Below are positions 1 through 10,900 of a stretch of 64,000 nt of DNA, one piece after another. Positions within the stretch are counted from its first letter, which is position 1; each line of letters starts with the position of its first letter. The translations under genes and the position numbers were made by a program. The notes under the pieces were generated by a model. That model saw nothing but the letters and a program-made list of their open reading frames with translations, was not told the origin of the DNA and did no database searches. The DNA is from Liolophura sinensis. Lineage: Eukaryota > Mollusca > Polyplacophora > Chitonida > Chitonidae. The stretch is from positions 57,140,237 through 57,204,236 of the forward strand of contig NC_088302.1 of NCBI RefSeq assembly GCF_032854445.1. The letters run 5' to 3'.

Positions 1-204
1 CTGATGTCAGTTCAGTACATGGGTCTAACAGGGAACAAGTCTTGTATGCTTGAACCCTGTTAGTTTGACAGGCCTCAATATCACAAAGCTGTCTTAGTCA
101 AATTAAGTTTTAACTTCAAAATAGATTAGTGCTCTGAGTATTTTTTACTTACAATGCTCATAGTGAAAATGTTTTAAGTTCAGATCTTGGTTCAGGAATA
201 ATAC

Positions 205-331
205 CACATCCTGAAGCCATATGGTCCTGGAGCCAGGTGATCCTGGAGCCAGATGGCCCTGGAGCCAGGTGATCCAGCAGTCAGATGATCCTGGAACCAG
301 GTGACCATGGAGCCAGATGGTCCATAAATAT
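205..331. repeat. 18-bp minisatellite, about 7 copies
   Basis: Tandem units of the form atggtcctggagccaggt repeat with substitutions. It is short and AT-rich sequence lies on both sides. An AATAAA at 449-454 could be a polyadenylation signal for a plus-strand transcript entering from the left, but nothing else supports that. I see no gene in bases 1-560. Confidence 0.8.
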
Positions 332-569
332 ATGGTACATTTGTCTCATACAGACACAATTCACTTCCTTGTTTGACATCCTGAATTTATCAATTTTTTT
401 TTCACATTTTTTTAGTGGACACCCTATGATTTAGAGAATTCTATGTGAAATAAATGGTTATTTTGCATAATAACTGAGACCTAGCTTATTTGTAATAATT
501 CTTTATGGAATAGAATGCACCATGATGCTATAGGTATTATCAGTGCTGGTAGTTTTACATTCACCTATG

Positions 570-1190
570 AATGTATGAAGTAAGAGACTGACTGACTGTA
601 ATACACGCTTCTGCCACTGAGAGGGTTTGGGGGGACTGGCAGACTGTAATACACGCTTCTGCCCATGAGAGGGTTTGGGAGGACTGGCAAACTGTAATAC
701 ACACCTCAGCCACTGAGAGAGTTTGAGGCTGACGGACTGTAATACGCGCCTCTGCCACTAAGAGAGGTTGAGGAGACTGACAGACTGTACTACACCACTG
801 CCACTGAGAGTGTTTGAGGAGACTGTTTGACTAATACACCACGGCCACTGAGATGGCTTGAGATTTAGAGACTAGTAGAGAGCCACTGAGAGGATTTGAG
901 ACTGTTTGTAGTAGACATGTCTGCCACGGAAAGGGTTTGAGGAGACTATTTGACTTTAATAGATGCCTCTGCCATTGAGAGGGCTTTGAGACTGAGAGGA
1001 TTTGAGGAGAGTGTTTGACTAATAGACATCTTTGCCAACTGAGGGGGTTTGAGACTGACGAACTGCAGTAAGCGCCCCTGTCACTGAGGGAGTTTGAGGA
1101 GACTGACAGACTGTAATACACGCTTCTGCCACTGAGAGGGTTTGGGGAGACTGACTTGTAGGCTGTCCCATGGTTGCCATTGAGAAGATT
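570..1190. repeat. 48-bp minisatellite
   Basis: Units of about 48 bp carry gactgtaatacacgcttctg followed by ccactgagagggtttg and are spaced 48 bp apart at the left end, degrading to the right. Because 48 is a multiple of 3, open frames appear on the minus strand. They follow the repeat and are not evidence of a gene. Confidence 0.85.
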
Positions 1191-1400
1191 TGTGTGAAGA
1201 ATGTGCCAGAAATCATGGGCATGTGTAAAGTATGTTAGTGTGTTTATCAGACCAGTTTTTGATGTCCACGTCAATACCTGTCTGGACAGCCAAATCTTTA
1301 ATCCTTTAGCTGTTAAATATCTCTGAGACATTGCCAGTATGGCCTAATCACGCATTCAGCTGTAATAGGAAATGCGATAATGGATTAGTTAGGACAGGCT

Positions 1401-1562
1401 CATGAATGTCTGTGAAAAGTTAACCTTCGCTGGGTGATCAGTGCTATGGACTGCCATGAATGTCTGTGAAAAGTTAACCTTCGCTGGGTGATCAGTGCTA
1501 TGGACTGCCATGAATGTCTGTGAAAAGTTAACCTTCGCTGGGTGATCAGTGCTATGGACTGC
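1401..1562. repeat. 54-bp tandem repeat, three identical copies
   Basis: Three 54-bp units begin with catgaatgtctg at 1401, 1455 and 1509 and read as identical to each other. Identity of all three copies suggests a recent or homogenised expansion. The minus-strand open frame across it is a by-product of the period. Confidence 0.9.
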
Positions 1563-2261
1563 TTATTTCCAAAAGGAGCCATAGGCTCCGGTCTTTGTCT
1601 GCAGTCAGCTCGTACTAAATACAAGACTGGGTGAGCTGTGTGGACAGGTTTTCAGTATGTGACCGATCGTGCCATAGGTAAACCCCCGAATTAACACCAA
1701 TCAAACCAGTAAACCATTATTGGTTTTTGACCAGCCGTAGAGTATCACCAGCTGGCGTAGAATACATTCTACCTCTGAACTGCTTGAAATACCTTGTCAG
1801 GAATCGCCTGTACTCAGTTCCTGTCTGTAGCATACATTGGCTTATTTTTTTCTCTGTGACTATCTTTGTAGAAGTGAGTATTCGTGTGAATGGTTTGTAA
1901 ATGAAGCAATCAAATGATGCAAGAAAAAATTATTACATGATCTTCCAGTTGACCATTTTTTCCTGATTAAGAAATACAACTGCAAACTTGCAAGTGTAAC
2001 GTGACAGTTGTTGACTGGATAGGCTCAAAATTCAACAGGGTACAAGATGAAGTTAATTAGTGATTTCATGATAACTGTGGCAGAAGTTCCAGCCAACAGC
2101 ATGTAGTAAAGCTATACAGTGTGTAGATGACGATAAACAAACTACTTATTGGTTTGGAATCTCCTATTGAGACGTATCCGTATCCATTGCATATTGTTTG
2201 TTTACCTGCCTTGTTTCTTCTTGTTTGTTAAAAAGTTAAAGGAGGGAGGAGAGCGGCTGTG
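1563..2261. other. No gene recognised
   Basis: Unique-looking AT-rich sequence. I found no convincing open frame, transposon domain or repeat in it. Confidence 0.5.
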
Positions 2262-2402
2262 GTATGCTTTGATATATCACTATGCTGTAATATATCAGGT
2301 TGTGTTGTGATACATCACGGTGTGATGTCATATACCACGGTGTGCTCTGATACATCACGGTGTACTCTGATACATCACGGTATGCTCTTATATATAACGA
2401 TA
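2262..2402. repeat. 20-bp minisatellite, about 7 copies
   Basis: Units such as tgtgctctgatacatcacgg repeat every 20 bp, clearest at 2340-2390 and more degenerate to the left. Confidence 0.8.
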
Positions 2403-3514
2403 AATGGTCATGGTGAAAACGGTAGTGTAGTTTATCCAAAGTAAATCCGCCATCTCACGTGAGTCGACAGGAAGCTGTAGCAAGGAACTGCCCTCACAAG
2501 AGAAAGTGGGTGAATGTACTCTTATTAACAAGATGGCAGACAAGGAAGAGGGTCGCAGTCTTTGCTCTTAAGTTACTGTGCTACTATACATTTGTGTTTA
2601 GTTTGGGTGCACGTGTATATACAAATATTCAAATTTCGACTTTGTTATGATATACGGCTAAGTTAACTGTAAAAGTTCCATCATTTGAATCAAGTTTGTT
2701 TGAATTGTGCTGATAGGTGGAATGTGTTGTCAGAATACTGCTGATGCAGTGGTGCGTGTGCACCTATCGATAGCTGCCTAGGATGTCAATACGCTGTGAA
2801 TTCTGCAATAATTAAGATGTCTTTTACCACTCCCCTGTTATGTCATGACAGCATAGCTTCAGCAGGAGATACGGAGAAAGGTAGTAGAGCTTCCGACTTG
2901 TTGATGGGGTCTAGAAAGTTGATTTAGAGTGGGTGCACACATGTACATGTATGTGTCATTGACATTGGCGTGGAGGAAAGTCCCGACGCCATATGAATTC
3001 TGATCATCCAAGATAACGCCAGCTTTTCATTTTGAAGTTTTTGTGGCATCTTTTCTTTGTGGGATTCTGCTTATGTAGTTAAATCAAAATTTCAATCAAA
3101 CAGTCACGATATGCAGGCGGTATTTCCAAATGCTCATCTCATCAAAGGATAAGGTAAAAGACTTAAGATAAACGTTGTCTTAAGAGTTTTTGTTGGAGGA
3201 GTGAATTTAGTGCTGTCCATTTAAAAGTGACTTTGATAAGCATAAATACCTTAATGTTTATAATATAGTTGCTTGATGTCACCATGTCAAGCTGTTTGTA
3301 TATAGTCAAGTTGTCCTTACGTTGGACCTCTATTACAAGGCCAATCCCTGTAACACAATTGTTGAGATGAACTGATTCCAGTATGTATGGAGTGCTGTAA
3401 TAAAACGTTTTATACTCTTGTCATCTGATCATTTGTGTGCTTGTTTTTCTTATCTGTGACTTACTGGACCAGTTTGTAAGCCCGAACACATGTAAAAGCT
3501 CGTGGCTTGCAGTT
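2403..3514. other. No gene recognised; possible poly(A) signal
   Basis: AATAAA at 3399-3404 is followed within 30-50 bases by GT- and T-rich sequence, the usual layout of an animal polyadenylation site for a plus-strand transcript. No exon feeding such a transcript could be identified. The open frame at 2459-2650 (63 codons) has no recognisable domain. Confidence 0.25.
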
Positions 3515-4275
3515 GTGATGACGAGTGGTGTGTTTTTGGCCTGACGCGTAGCACGGCTTGTCTATGAACAAGAATGGGATAGGGTGTCTTGTCTGGTGAT
3601 GATCAGTGGTGTCTCCTTGACCTGACGCTCAGCACGGCTTGTCTATGGACAAGGATGGGTTAGGGTGTCTTGTCTGGTGGTCATCGGTGGTGTCTCCTTG
3701 ACGCTCAGCACGGCTTGTCGGCATGGTGTCCTTGCGGGTGATGACGAGTAGTGTACACTTGACCTGACGCTAAGCAAGGCTTGTCGGCTTGGTCTCCATG
3801 GACAAGAATGGGATAGGGTGTCTTGTTTGGTGATGACGAATGGTGTATCCTTGACCTGACGCTCGGCACGGCTTGTCTATGGACAAGGATGGGATAGAGT
3901 GTCATGTCTGGTGATGATCAGTGGTGTACCCTTGACCTGACGCTCGGCATGGCTTGTCTGCATGGTGTCCATGGAGTAGGATCGGATAGGGTGTCTTGTC
4001 TGGTGGTGACGAGTGGTGTACCCGTGACCTGACGCTCGGCATGGCTTGTCTGCATGGTGTCCTTGGAGTAGGATGGAATAGTATCCTTGCAGGTGCTATC
4101 GAGTGGTGTACCCCTGACCTGACGCTCGGCATGGTGTCCATGGACTAGGATGGGATAGTGTCATGTCTGGTGGTGACGAGTGGTGTACCCCTGACCTGAC
4201 GCTTGGCACGGCTGCTTGGCATGGTGTCAATGGACTAGGAAGGGATAGTGTTATGTCGGGTGATGAAGAATGAAA
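3515..4275. repeat. Minisatellite with variable 66-92 bp units, about 9 copies
   Basis: The core gacctgacgctcggcatggc recurs, and the spacing between cores ranges from 66 to 92 bp because a submotif (catggtgtccatggagtagg) is gained or lost between units. Minus-strand open frames across it are repeat-driven. Confidence 0.85.
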
Positions 4276-4458
4276 TCTGTCCAATATTCCACCGTGCTAC
4301 GATGATAATAAAACTATTTCATGGAAACATTGTGAACCGCATGTACACATCGTGTCATTAAGCACAAGTAAAGTAAATTAAACTTGTCAAACAATCCGAT
4401 TTATAGTTAGAGCAAAGATATCCCCTGACTGGAAAATGAATAAAGGTAGTCGGTTTAC

Positions 4459-4548
4459 CTGCCGACCAATTTTCAGCTTCACATTAGCAATGGTTACATT
4501 ATAATTAGGACGTACAGCATAGAGAGCAAGATCAGAGCAGCGACGACT
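4459..4548 (-). pseudogene. Exon-like segment, weak resemblance to MRH exon 2
   Basis: On the minus strand a pyrimidine-rich acceptor (tgcctactttcacag) precedes 90 nt that are open only in phase 0 and are followed by a donor (cag then gtaaac). The translation begins SRRCSDLALYAV. The CSDLALY stretch resembles CKDVSLC in exon 2 of gene B at 45615-45795, and the residues just past the donor (FIFQSGDIFALT) also line up loosely with that exon. The resemblance is short and could be chance. No partner exons were found nearby. Confidence 0.25.
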
Positions 4549-4584
4549 CTGTGAAAGTAGGCAAATGGTCACACGTAATAGGTG

Positions 4585-4640
4585 AAATACGACCTCTTGT
4601 CAATTTACCTGTCAGGGTTTTATTCTAACTGTTCATGTAA
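4585..4640. repeat. Dispersed repeat X, short copy
   Basis: The segment gaaatacgacctcttgtcaa followed by tttacctgtcagggttttat closely matches sequence at 45442-45505 and, less closely, 44797-44860. It is a short interspersed family of unknown type. I see no terminal repeats. Confidence 0.6.
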
Positions 4641-5263
4641 GTGCGCCAATAGTGGCAATTTGCTGTTTCAGTTACGTGATTGTTGTACATGTATGTAGTA
4701 CGCCTTTTCTGGCACAACTTTGTATTCTGTTCAAAATGGTCTTGTTGGTGAGAAAGAAAGTCTTTTTAACTCTATAGCTTCTATTAGTTTACACACGCAT
4801 ATGGTGAGCGATACAGAGCAGTAAGAGCAAAGGTATGATTCATAGCTTTTAACAGGGTTTTGGTACGGAAATAGGAACTGATGACTTCCAACTGTTTAGG
4901 ATCACATTATACATCCAATCTGTATTCACGAGTTTGAGAATTTTGTATTGTGTTTGTGAATTGAGAATTTTTGTAAGCTATTCTTCATCTTCCTACACCA
5001 TCTGTTCATATGTTCAAATTTCCGTGGTATGGTTGTTGTTTCTAAGTCACGAGTGATAAATCTATCTCTCTTATATATTCATTTACCTTTCAATCACTAG
5101 GAAAGAGGAGGTCCAGTTTCGAACGCGGCTTTGGGAAAGGAATTTCTAGATTTCTTCACTTTTCAGTGTTCGTAGTCCCTTGGGGAGAGTAAGCGCTCCA
5201 GGACACTCGCCACTGGTCAATCAAATAAAGGTCCTACTTTGTACTGTGGAAAAGTGGTGTACT

Positions 5264-5413
5264 CGTACGTGGGAAGGTCTACCAGCAACCTGCGGATGGT
5301 CATGGGTTTCCCTCGGCCTCTGCCCGGTTTCCTGCCACCAAAATGCTGTCCGCCGTCGTAAAAGTGAAAAGTTTTGAATACAGCGCAAAGCACCTATAAA
5401 ATTAATTAATAAA
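5264..5413 (+). mobile_element. SINE family A, body and tail
   Basis: Shares the block gggaaggtct..accagcaacctgcgga, then a cggtttcctgccacc-type block, a gtccgccgtcgta block and a tail like gtacggcgtaaaacaccaat with the copies at 22425, 38452, 48281, 57222 and 59815. It ends in an AATT/AAAT-rich tail. The tRNA-like head is absent or unrecognisable. Confidence 0.75.
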
Positions 5414-6042
5414 TGCTTCATTGCAATTTTAATCGTCGAATGGTATTGATATCATATTATATTAGTTATCATGTATGACTGACTTTTGTGCTGCATCTCC
5501 ATAGCAATGGTCTTCATCTGGTTACTTCACTTTCCCACTCTATCTATACAACGTTTGTTTCACCCATGAAAACAAACACCTGGTGTTGTACTTAATTGTT
5601 CTCTTGTGAAATGATACTGCCTTTGTTAGTTACATGGAGCATAAATATATTTGTTATCGTAACTGAAGGGACAGGTTTTGAAATGCTGTTTGGGCGGCGT
5701 GGTTTTCATTTCATTGGCTGTGTTGCGTGAGTGTAGCTTTACTAAATTAACGAGGCCAGCAAGACCTTTTTTGTGTGCAGTACCATGGATGCAGGTCCGC
5801 GGGGATGCATGCTAACTGCGCTGGCCAGTTTAAGTTGAGTACAGGCACTTTGCGATGCTACTAAGCGGTTTTCAGTACTGGTCATCAGGAATGTACAGAA
5901 TGTACAAAAGTAGGCTAGAGCAGTTTACCTCGGCCAACCAGCGCCAGTTCACACAGGTGAAGGGCCGCGGCCATCCAGCGCCAGTCCACGCAGGTGAACG
6001 GCCGCGGCCGTCCAGCGTCAGTCCACGCAGGTGAACGGTCGC
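5414..6042. other. Non-coding; 37-bp triplicate at 5932-6042
   Basis: No gene seen. At its right end a 37-bp unit (core gcgccagtccacgcaggtga) is repeated three times, at 5941, 5978 and 6015. The unit is far more GC-rich than its surroundings. It directly precedes the DIRS-like remnant and might be part of that element's leader, which is a guess. Confidence 0.5.
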
Positions 6043-6082
6043 GCTGTTACATGTTCATCTTCCTCTGTAATCTTAAAATTAT

Positions 6083-6573
6083 CATGGAAGGTTCTCAAAC
6101 TGATTCTAGACTGACAGCTTCCCAGAAACAATTTTCTGATGAATTGTGGAGGCTTTCTTTAAAAAATTGTGCACATATATAGATGGACGGCTGCAAGTCG
6201 AGCTTGTAGATAAGGTTGCCCCAATCAAATGGAGAAAAACTGAGACCGTGTCGTTTAAATTTGTTGGCAATCGTGACCAATACAACTTTAATTCTGAGGT
6301 GATAGATGATCTCGAAACGGCTCTGTGTACTTCTCGTTGCGTACTGAAAGTCGATGGATCAGACCTACATTAGAGTCTCTAGCTGCTAAATTTCGGAAGC
6401 GCATTAAATTGATTCGTCTCGCTGACAAGTCAGCCGGTGCTTGGGACACCGTCAAGGAGTATGAGTTGGACGAGCTGGCCAGTAATTTCGAGGATGACCG
6501 TAAGACCATGTGGTATGATCTGGCGAAGCAAAGGCGTAACTTGGTGACTACGCCAACGACGTCGATGCTATAG
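6083..6573 (+). pseudogene. Gag-like region of the DIRS-like element
   Basis: Three overlapping plus-strand frames join by frameshift. The first starts MEGSQTDSRLTASQ, the second carries KFVGNRDQYNFNSEVIDDL, and the third carries RIKLIRLADKSAGAWDTVKE then YELDELASNFEDD. The motif R.KLI..AD+S..GW.TV.EY..DELA is one I associate with the first open frame of DIRS-like elements in molluscs and cnidarians (from memory). Presumed role in life is particle formation or nucleic acid binding. At least two frameshifts (near 6150 and 6330) make it nonfunctional. Confidence 0.55.
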
Positions 6574-6814
6574 TTCGGCGCCAGGGATAATGCAGTTGCC
6601 GTTTCCGGTGGGTCTTTCGCGTGCAGATATCCCTCCACCGTTCCCTTCTCGAGGTGAATGCCCACACAGCTGTAGGGAGACCTAAAAGAAGATCCCATTT
6701 AGCAACGAAAGTGAACAATCCAATAATGATGAATATTTCGGTGAAAATAACAAAAAATGTGACGTTTATGAGGTAAGACGTCGCTTAAAAGAGCACTTTG
6801 CTTTTTTGGCGTTC

Positions 6815-7125
6815 TTTGGTTTAATCTTAGATTTACGTTACGTCAATCGGCTTGTTATCCATAAATCTGTTCAATTATGAAGATTGGCGCACAGCATACA
6901 GTATGTAGAGCCTAGAGGCTACATGTTTAAATTTTATTTAAAGTCTGGATATCACCATATCGATATTTGTGAGGACCAGCAGAAGTATTTGGGTTTTTCT
7001 TGAGGACGTAATACGATGAAGTATTACTCGTTCACCGTTATTCCATTTTGGCTGGCCTCAGCCCCATATGTGTTTACAAAATGTTTTCGTTTCCGAGTAA
7101 AGTATTGGAGATTGCATGGCATTAA
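6815..7125 (+). pseudogene. Reverse transcriptase remnant of the DIRS-like element
   Basis: Plus-strand reading gives FGLILDLRYVNRLV, then EPRGYMFKFYLKSGYHHIDI and QQKYLGFS, then FTVIPFWLASAPYVFTKMF. These match the order of RT palm blocks (LDLR.VN, FDLKSGYHH, F.VLPFGLASAP). The first catalytic aspartate has become Y in FKFYLKSGYHH (usually FDLK), and the segment that should carry the catalytic YxDD/LDD pair is missing between about 7125 and 7165. The enzyme cannot work. Confidence 0.7.
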
Positions 7126-7164
7126 GACAGGCGGCTAGCAAGGGTAAGCGAAATCGTCGTTTCT

Positions 7165-7524
7165 ATGTATCCAGTGTTGGGAAATACTACTAGATTGAAA
7201 CCAGATAATATTTTCTATACGTTGAGGTCGCCCGAGGAAGCAGGTAAAAGCTCTACTTGGAGAAATATGAAAGTCCAATTAGCACTGTTAGCTTTTGGCT
7301 CTCTTTTAACAGGAAAGTTTGTTAAATTGCATACGGACAGTCAGAACTGCGTCACAATTGTGCACTCGGGTAGAAGGAATATATGTCTACAGGTGCTAGC
7401 TGTTGATATTTTTCAGTATGTCGTCAGAATAACGTTCTTGAGCTTATGTGGATTCGTAGAGAAGAATCGAACTGCGAATGAATTAAGCAAGATGTGTGAT
7501 TGTGATGATTGCCCAGTAACTTGA
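7165..7524 (+). pseudogene. RNase H domain of the DIRS-like element
   Basis: An uninterrupted 119-codon frame contains SSTWRNMKVQLALLAFGSLL, then HTDSQNCVTIVHSG, LQVLAVDIF and NRTANELSKMCDCDD. These are the RNase H-type blocks that follow RT in DIRS/Ngaro elements (E of ST.RE replaced by N here). The DS pair in HTDSQN is the conserved acidic site. It lies immediately after the truncated RT. The frame is longer than the rest of this element would predict by chance, but flanking parts are broken. Confidence 0.7.
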
Positions 7525-8060
7525 GAGTTTTTTATTTCATTTATGATCTGTGAGGGCCTTATACTATTGACAGGTTTGTTAATTTTGAAAATACTGTATT
7601 ATCGAGGTTTAATTCTAGATTTGAAATCCATTTACTGAAAGAGATGCTTTTTGTCAAAATTGGCAAGGAGAGAATAACTGGATAGTCTCACCTGTATGTT
7701 TGACCGCCAGTGCTGTATTGCATGTCATACCTTGTAAAGCGAAGGCAACTCTCATTGTACCAAAATGACCTTCCGCGACATACTGGCCCTTTATTCTTCA
7801 GTCCAAAGTGGCGTGGCACAGATATGTAATGGACATGATAGTTTAAAGGCAACAATGTCATTTTTATGCATGGTAATAACAATAGAGATTTATTGGGTTC
7901 TGATAGATTTGTGAGTGTTGTTATTGCTAATAAGTTAGACGCCTCTGGAATGTGATTATTGCAAGTTAATTTGTCGAAGTAAACGCATTTTGTATGCCTT
8001 TTCAATGTATTGAGAGCATGTATGCAGTTTGATTGATCAGTGATATATTAACGTATTGAG

Positions 8061-8315
8061 ATCCGGATGGACCTGAATGCCGGGTGGCGTACTGACATTA
8101 TGGATGCACTGTATACTGTGTCGAGTGCATTCTGATGTGTGGTTATATTTTGGTGTGCACGGATGTCCGGATGAATCTGAATGCCGGGTGGCGTAATGAC
8201 ATTACGGATGCACTGTATACTGTGTCGAGTGTACTCTGCTGTGTGGTTATAGTTTGATGTGCATGGATATCCGCATGGACCTGAATGCCGGGTGGCTTAA
8301 TGATATTACGGATGC
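8061..8315. repeat. 103-bp tandem repeat, about 2.5 copies
   Basis: Units of 103-104 bp begin with tccggatggacctgaatgcc at 8063, 8166 and 8270, each with gatgcactgtatactgtgtc in the middle of the first two. Confidence 0.85.
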
Positions 8316-8452
8316 ATATTTTATCGAAAGGGTATTTCAGATTATACATATATGTGGTTATGTTTTGGGTGATCAAAACAAATTAAACCTAGCATGTGCA
8401 TTTTTTGTGTTAACATTTTTCAGATCCTTTTAATTCTTGTGTTTGGCTTAAA

Positions 8453-9157
8453 ATGAAGGATTTCCGTAATTCAAAGTTCTCGAGTTTCTTTAAACAGCTG
8501 CCCACTTTCCTGTGTTCCAGTTGCTCCAGCAATATCCTGAAGAAGTATAACTGTACACACGTAGACTGTCATCACGCCTTGGCGAGGCTAGGCGCGAGCA
8601 CAAACGTAGGCTGTAAACAAGCAGATGTTCCCTGTTATGTATGGACTCGGACAAAACGAGTGGTTCTTCCACCGAACCGGACAGTGGCGGTACAGTGTAA
8701 CGCGCTTCCACGTGATTTGACAGAAGGAATGGTTTTGTTGTTCGAGCAGGATGTTGAACCGAACTTACCAGATGGATTGGTCAATGAAATGGTTGTTGAT
8801 CTTAGGAAACCTCGGAAAGTGGACATCCTGATGAGAAACTCTACCTGTCATGAGATACATCTCAGGCCTGGGACAACAGTTGGGACAGTGAGCAACATAG
8901 ATTCTGTTGTAGCGCTTGATGAACTGCAGACAAATCAGCCCAAGGGAAATGCGGAAGCTTCAAACTGTATTGCGGACTGTATTACTTTTGATTTAAGTGA
9001 AACAAGCCTATCAGCGGAGCAGAAGCAAACCGTTAGAGACATGTTACAGACGGAAGCCAACATGTTTTCTGAAAGCTGTCTGACGAAATACCAGTTCAAA
9101 AGGCGTACAGTTCAATCCCGAAACCGTTGTATCAGGGGGTTAAAGACTATCTTTTGA
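8453..9157 (+). pseudogene. Gypsy pol N-terminal region before RT
   Basis: A single 234-codon frame. The segment VLPPNRTVAVQCNALP, then DILMRNSTCHEIHLRPGTTV and a later LSAEQKQTVRDMLQTEANMF with a TKYQ-like end matches the spacer between protease and RT in gypsy pols (V.NPS.. IHL+.GT.+G and L+..Q+..++.L+). No protease active site is visible upstream. The frame ends where RT should begin, at a frameshift. The start chosen is just the first ATG in the open stretch and is not a biological start. Confidence 0.7.
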
Positions 9158-9406
9158 ATGAAGGATGGATCACAAAGAGCAAGTCTCCGAATTCATCACC
9201 TATGATATGTGTCAGGAAAAAATGTGGAGCATTGCCCCCGTTGCACTGATTAGAAACAGCTCAATTCCAAAACCATCAAGGACCGACAACCTCTCCCAAG
9301 GATCCAGAATGCACTCGGCTCACTTAGAGGAAACTCTTGGTTTACGGTACTAGGCCAGGGAAAGGCCTACCACCAAGGTTTCGTGAAACCAGGTAGCTGA
9401 CATTGT

Positions 9407-9713
9407 ACTGCATTTGTCTCCCCATGGGGTCTTTATGAATGGACTAGAATACCGTTTGGCTTAACCAACGCCCCTGCAGTTTTTCAACGGTTCATGGACG
9501 ATTGCTTGGGGGGAGTTGAGAGACAAGATCTGCTTACCATACATAGATGACGTCATAGTATTCAGTCCTGCTTTTAACCAACCTGTGAAAGATGTGCAGA
9601 CAGTGTTACGGAGGTTGAAAGCTTCGGGAATCAAACTCAAATCGCCCAAGTGGAGTTTCTTTAGGGATGAAGTGAAGTTCTTGGGAAACATAGTGTCAAA
9701 GGATGGATATTAA
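9407..9713 (+). pseudogene. Gypsy reverse transcriptase remnant
   Basis: One frame reads [20 protein letters not shown] followed by [14 protein letters not shown]. After a one-base shift the next (9516-9713) reads [12 protein letters not shown], then LKSPKWSFFRDEV and FLGNIVSKDGY. These are RT palm blocks; YIDD is the catalytic YxDD box and is intact. The early finger blocks are missing or scrambled in 9158-9400. Inactive because of the frameshift and the missing start. Confidence 0.85.
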
Positions 9714-9759
9714 AGTGGTCCTGAAATTGAAGGAAATGTCTCAGTTGGCGATGAGCGGC

Positions 9760-10320
9760 GTTTAATGGGTTTTATTGGGTATTACCGTAAGTACATTCGT
9801 GACTTTTCGAAAAAGGCAAAAGTCATCTATGATCTTCTGAAGGCACCGAGTAGTAAGAATCTTGACAGCGGAAAACCTGGAAAGTTAAAGCAGAATAAAT
9901 GTGATTTGGGCAAGTTCCTTCGAAGACTCCAGTGACATGGACAGTGGAACACCAACAAACTCAGGAGGCATTGATAGATTCGTTAACCCAGGGGGAAATA
10001 ATGGCTTATCCCGACTTTAGTAAACCGTTCGTTCTCCATACTGACGCTTCGTGTAATGGGTTGGGTGCGGTCCTTTACCAGAAACAGGACTATGGTGTCA
10101 TGAGGATTATTGGGTATGGATCAAGGACTGTAACTGCATTAGAGAAAAGGTATTACCTCTAATCAGGCAAGCTAGAATTCATGGCTCTTAAATGGGCGAT
10201 CACGGAACGCTTTCGTGATTACCTATGCTACGCCATCAGCTTCTGTGTTTAATAACACCCTGTGTCAATAACCCCCCTGACATATATTCTCAGCTCGGCA
10301 AAACTGGACGCCACTAAGAT
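9760..10320 (+). pseudogene. Gypsy RT thumb and RNase H remnant
   Basis: GFIGYYRKYIRDFSKKAK-type residues (about 9766-9815) are the post-RT thumb block. The frame at 9932-10162 reads QTQEALIDSLTQGEIMAYPD, FVLHTDASCNGLGAVLYQ and GYGSRTVTALEKRYY, the RNase H start with TDAS carrying a catalytic Asp. ELKFMALKWAI-like and FRDYL blocks follow after a stop at about 10160 and another near 10250. Confidence 0.8.
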
Positions 10321-10331
10321 GAGATGGGCTT

Positions 10332-10661
10332 GTGGATAATAACTGGACCATCAAATACCGTCCAGGAAAAAGCAGCGGCGATGCTGATGGTCTGTCCCGG
10401 ATGCCGATGGATGTGTCAGACTTGGAGGCGAGCTGTACGGAAAAACTAACACAAGGCACCATTAGTGCTCTGATTAAAGGCACTGAGGCTCAGATACTAT
10501 GGACGACAGCTAGCTTGTTTCAGCCTACCTCGGATGAAATCCATGTGTCAGTGGAAGATATTTCCATAAAACCACTGGACCAGACTGAACTGCGTATTGC
10601 GCAACAGGAAAATCCAGACATCAAGGAGTATCTCTCAGTCATGAACGATGGACGTCACTAG
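10332..10661 (+). pseudogene. Gypsy connection region and start of integrase
   Basis: The frame begins NWTIKYRPGKSSGDADGLSR, which is the end of RNase H (NADGLSR). It continues through an acidic spacer to QTELRIAQQENPDIKEYLS, the usual lead-in to the integrase zinc finger. Integrase blocks do not follow. Confidence 0.8.
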
Positions 10662-10681
10662 AAAAGGAAGTCTCACAACCC

Positions 10682-10900
10682 TAGAGTTGCTGCTCCGCTG
10701 AGGCAAAAGGTACATCTGCAGGTTGACAATGGCCTCTTGTATAACCCAGCCGCTGAACCGTTTCACCATGCGAATACACCCGAAGCACCAAGGAAAGACG
10801 ATTCCGGCAAAGAGGATGGAAGACCTCGTGATCGTCCGCAGAGAAATCGGAAACCGCCCATGCGCTTAACCTATGATATCGGAGGCAGGATGGAGGAATA
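10682..10900 (+). pseudogene. Gypsy pol C-terminus fused across a deletion
   Basis: About 20 codons ending DNGLLYNPA match the sequence just before the integrase HHCC finger. They are followed at once by NTPEAPRKDDSGKEDGRPRD and RPQRNRKPPMRLTYDIGG, the basic-proline tail found after integrase in this kind of element. The HHCC finger and the D,D35E core are missing, so a deletion has joined the two sides in frame or nearly so. Confidence 0.65.

Larger units (their letters stand above)
6083..8010 (+). mobile_element. Decayed DIRS-like retrotransposon
   Basis: In order on the plus strand: a gag-like region (6083-6573), a reverse transcriptase remnant (about 6815-7125), an RNase H region (7165-7524), and a conserved downstream segment (about 7580-7830) reading RFNSRF, GKERITG-type residues and later KATLIVPK and SATYWPF. 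I remember this order and wording (RT with GYHHIDI, RNase H with HTDSQN, then a 'TLIVP.WPSA' segment) from DIRS/Ngaro-type elements of aquatic invertebrates. No tyrosine recombinase and no terminal repeats were found, so the order-level call is an inference. Frameshifts and stops occur throughout, so the element is dead. Confidence 0.65.
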
